Of a DNA stretch of 64,000 nucleotides, positions 63,898 through 64,000 are shown piece after piece. The position numbers and the translations under genes were made by a program. Source of the stretch: Cydia pomonella (Eukaryota; Arthropoda; Insecta; Lepidoptera; Tortricidae); the NCBI RefSeq assembly GCF_033807575.1, contig NC_084725.1:12559001-12623000 (forward strand), in the 5' to 3' direction. Position 1 is the stretch's first letter. Every line of letters begins with the position of its first letter. The notes beneath the pieces were generated by a model that saw only the letters and a list, made by a program, of their open reading frames with translations, made no database searches and was not told where the DNA came from.

Positions 63898-64000
63898 TAA
63901 CAAGCTTTTATTTGTACAGGCATTTATTTAGCTTAACTTGAATAGTTATTTTGTTAATGTGGGTCAAATCTTGAAAGCAAAATTTGTCCCACTCTTCGAT
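63898..64000 (-). repeat. Family E repeat, cut by window end
   Basis: ACAAGCTTTTATTTGTACAG and GGTCAAATCTTGAAAGCAAA resemble the start of 25155-25330. Confidence 0.5.

Overview
This window looks like nuclear DNA of a moth or butterfly (Lepidoptera). It is AT-rich and built almost entirely from transposable-element debris of kinds I recognise from lepidopteran genomes: two tRNA-derived SINE families, 5'-truncated LINE ends (including RTE-type and CR1/Jockey-type reverse transcriptase tails), many short palindromic MITEs, and a dispersed family whose two ends read GGGTTCCGTA / TACGGAACCC. The order is well supported; I cannot name family or species. Family labels used below (GGT family, SINE-A, SINE-B, family C, LINE-D, family E) are mine.

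I found no conserved host protein gene. The only long coding relic is the 366-codon reverse transcriptase end at 276-1376 (minus). Shorter LINE coding relics lie near 3.8, 4.8, 9.0, 13.7, 30.1, 33.5, 49.2 and 63.0 kb. Two places could belong to host genes: an ATG-initiated open frame ending at a strong splice donor (12390-12596), and a core-promoter-like stretch followed by a donor site (46547-46825). Neither is proven.

Layout. 0-5.5 kb: LINE, a large GGT copy with internal tandem repeats, a LINE fragment, and a MITE inside a 31-bp direct repeat. 5.5-16 kb: SINE-A, palindromic MITEs, an RTE relic, the candidate exon, and an interrupted second copy of an element first seen at 4.9-5.3 kb. 16-23 kb: dense MITEs, with a 177-bp inverted duplication (one mismatch) at 20.3-20.8 kb and a hairpin cluster at 22.2-22.4 kb. 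23-36 kb: scattered SINE/LINE pieces, a tRNA-Gln pseudogene and long featureless AT-rich tracts. 36-43 kb: two copies of family C, a ~99-bp minisatellite with a three-monomer higher-order pattern, and GC-rich islands. 43-54 kb: LINE-D copies (one with a 5' inversion of the twin-priming type), a 248-bp tandem duplication, SINEs, and a GGT copy carrying a 5S rRNA-derived segment. 54-64 kb: MITEs, a ~1.2-kb tandem segmental duplication whose two copies each gained a different retroposon, then nested MITE/LINE debris to the end.

The sequences do not work together as an operon or pathway. The window is best read as a record of layered transposition, in which nested insertions, empty sites and duplications give the order of events. 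The strongest leads are the inverted duplication at 20312-20774, the segmental duplication at 58.35-60.89 kb and the minisatellite at 39.25-40.23 kb.
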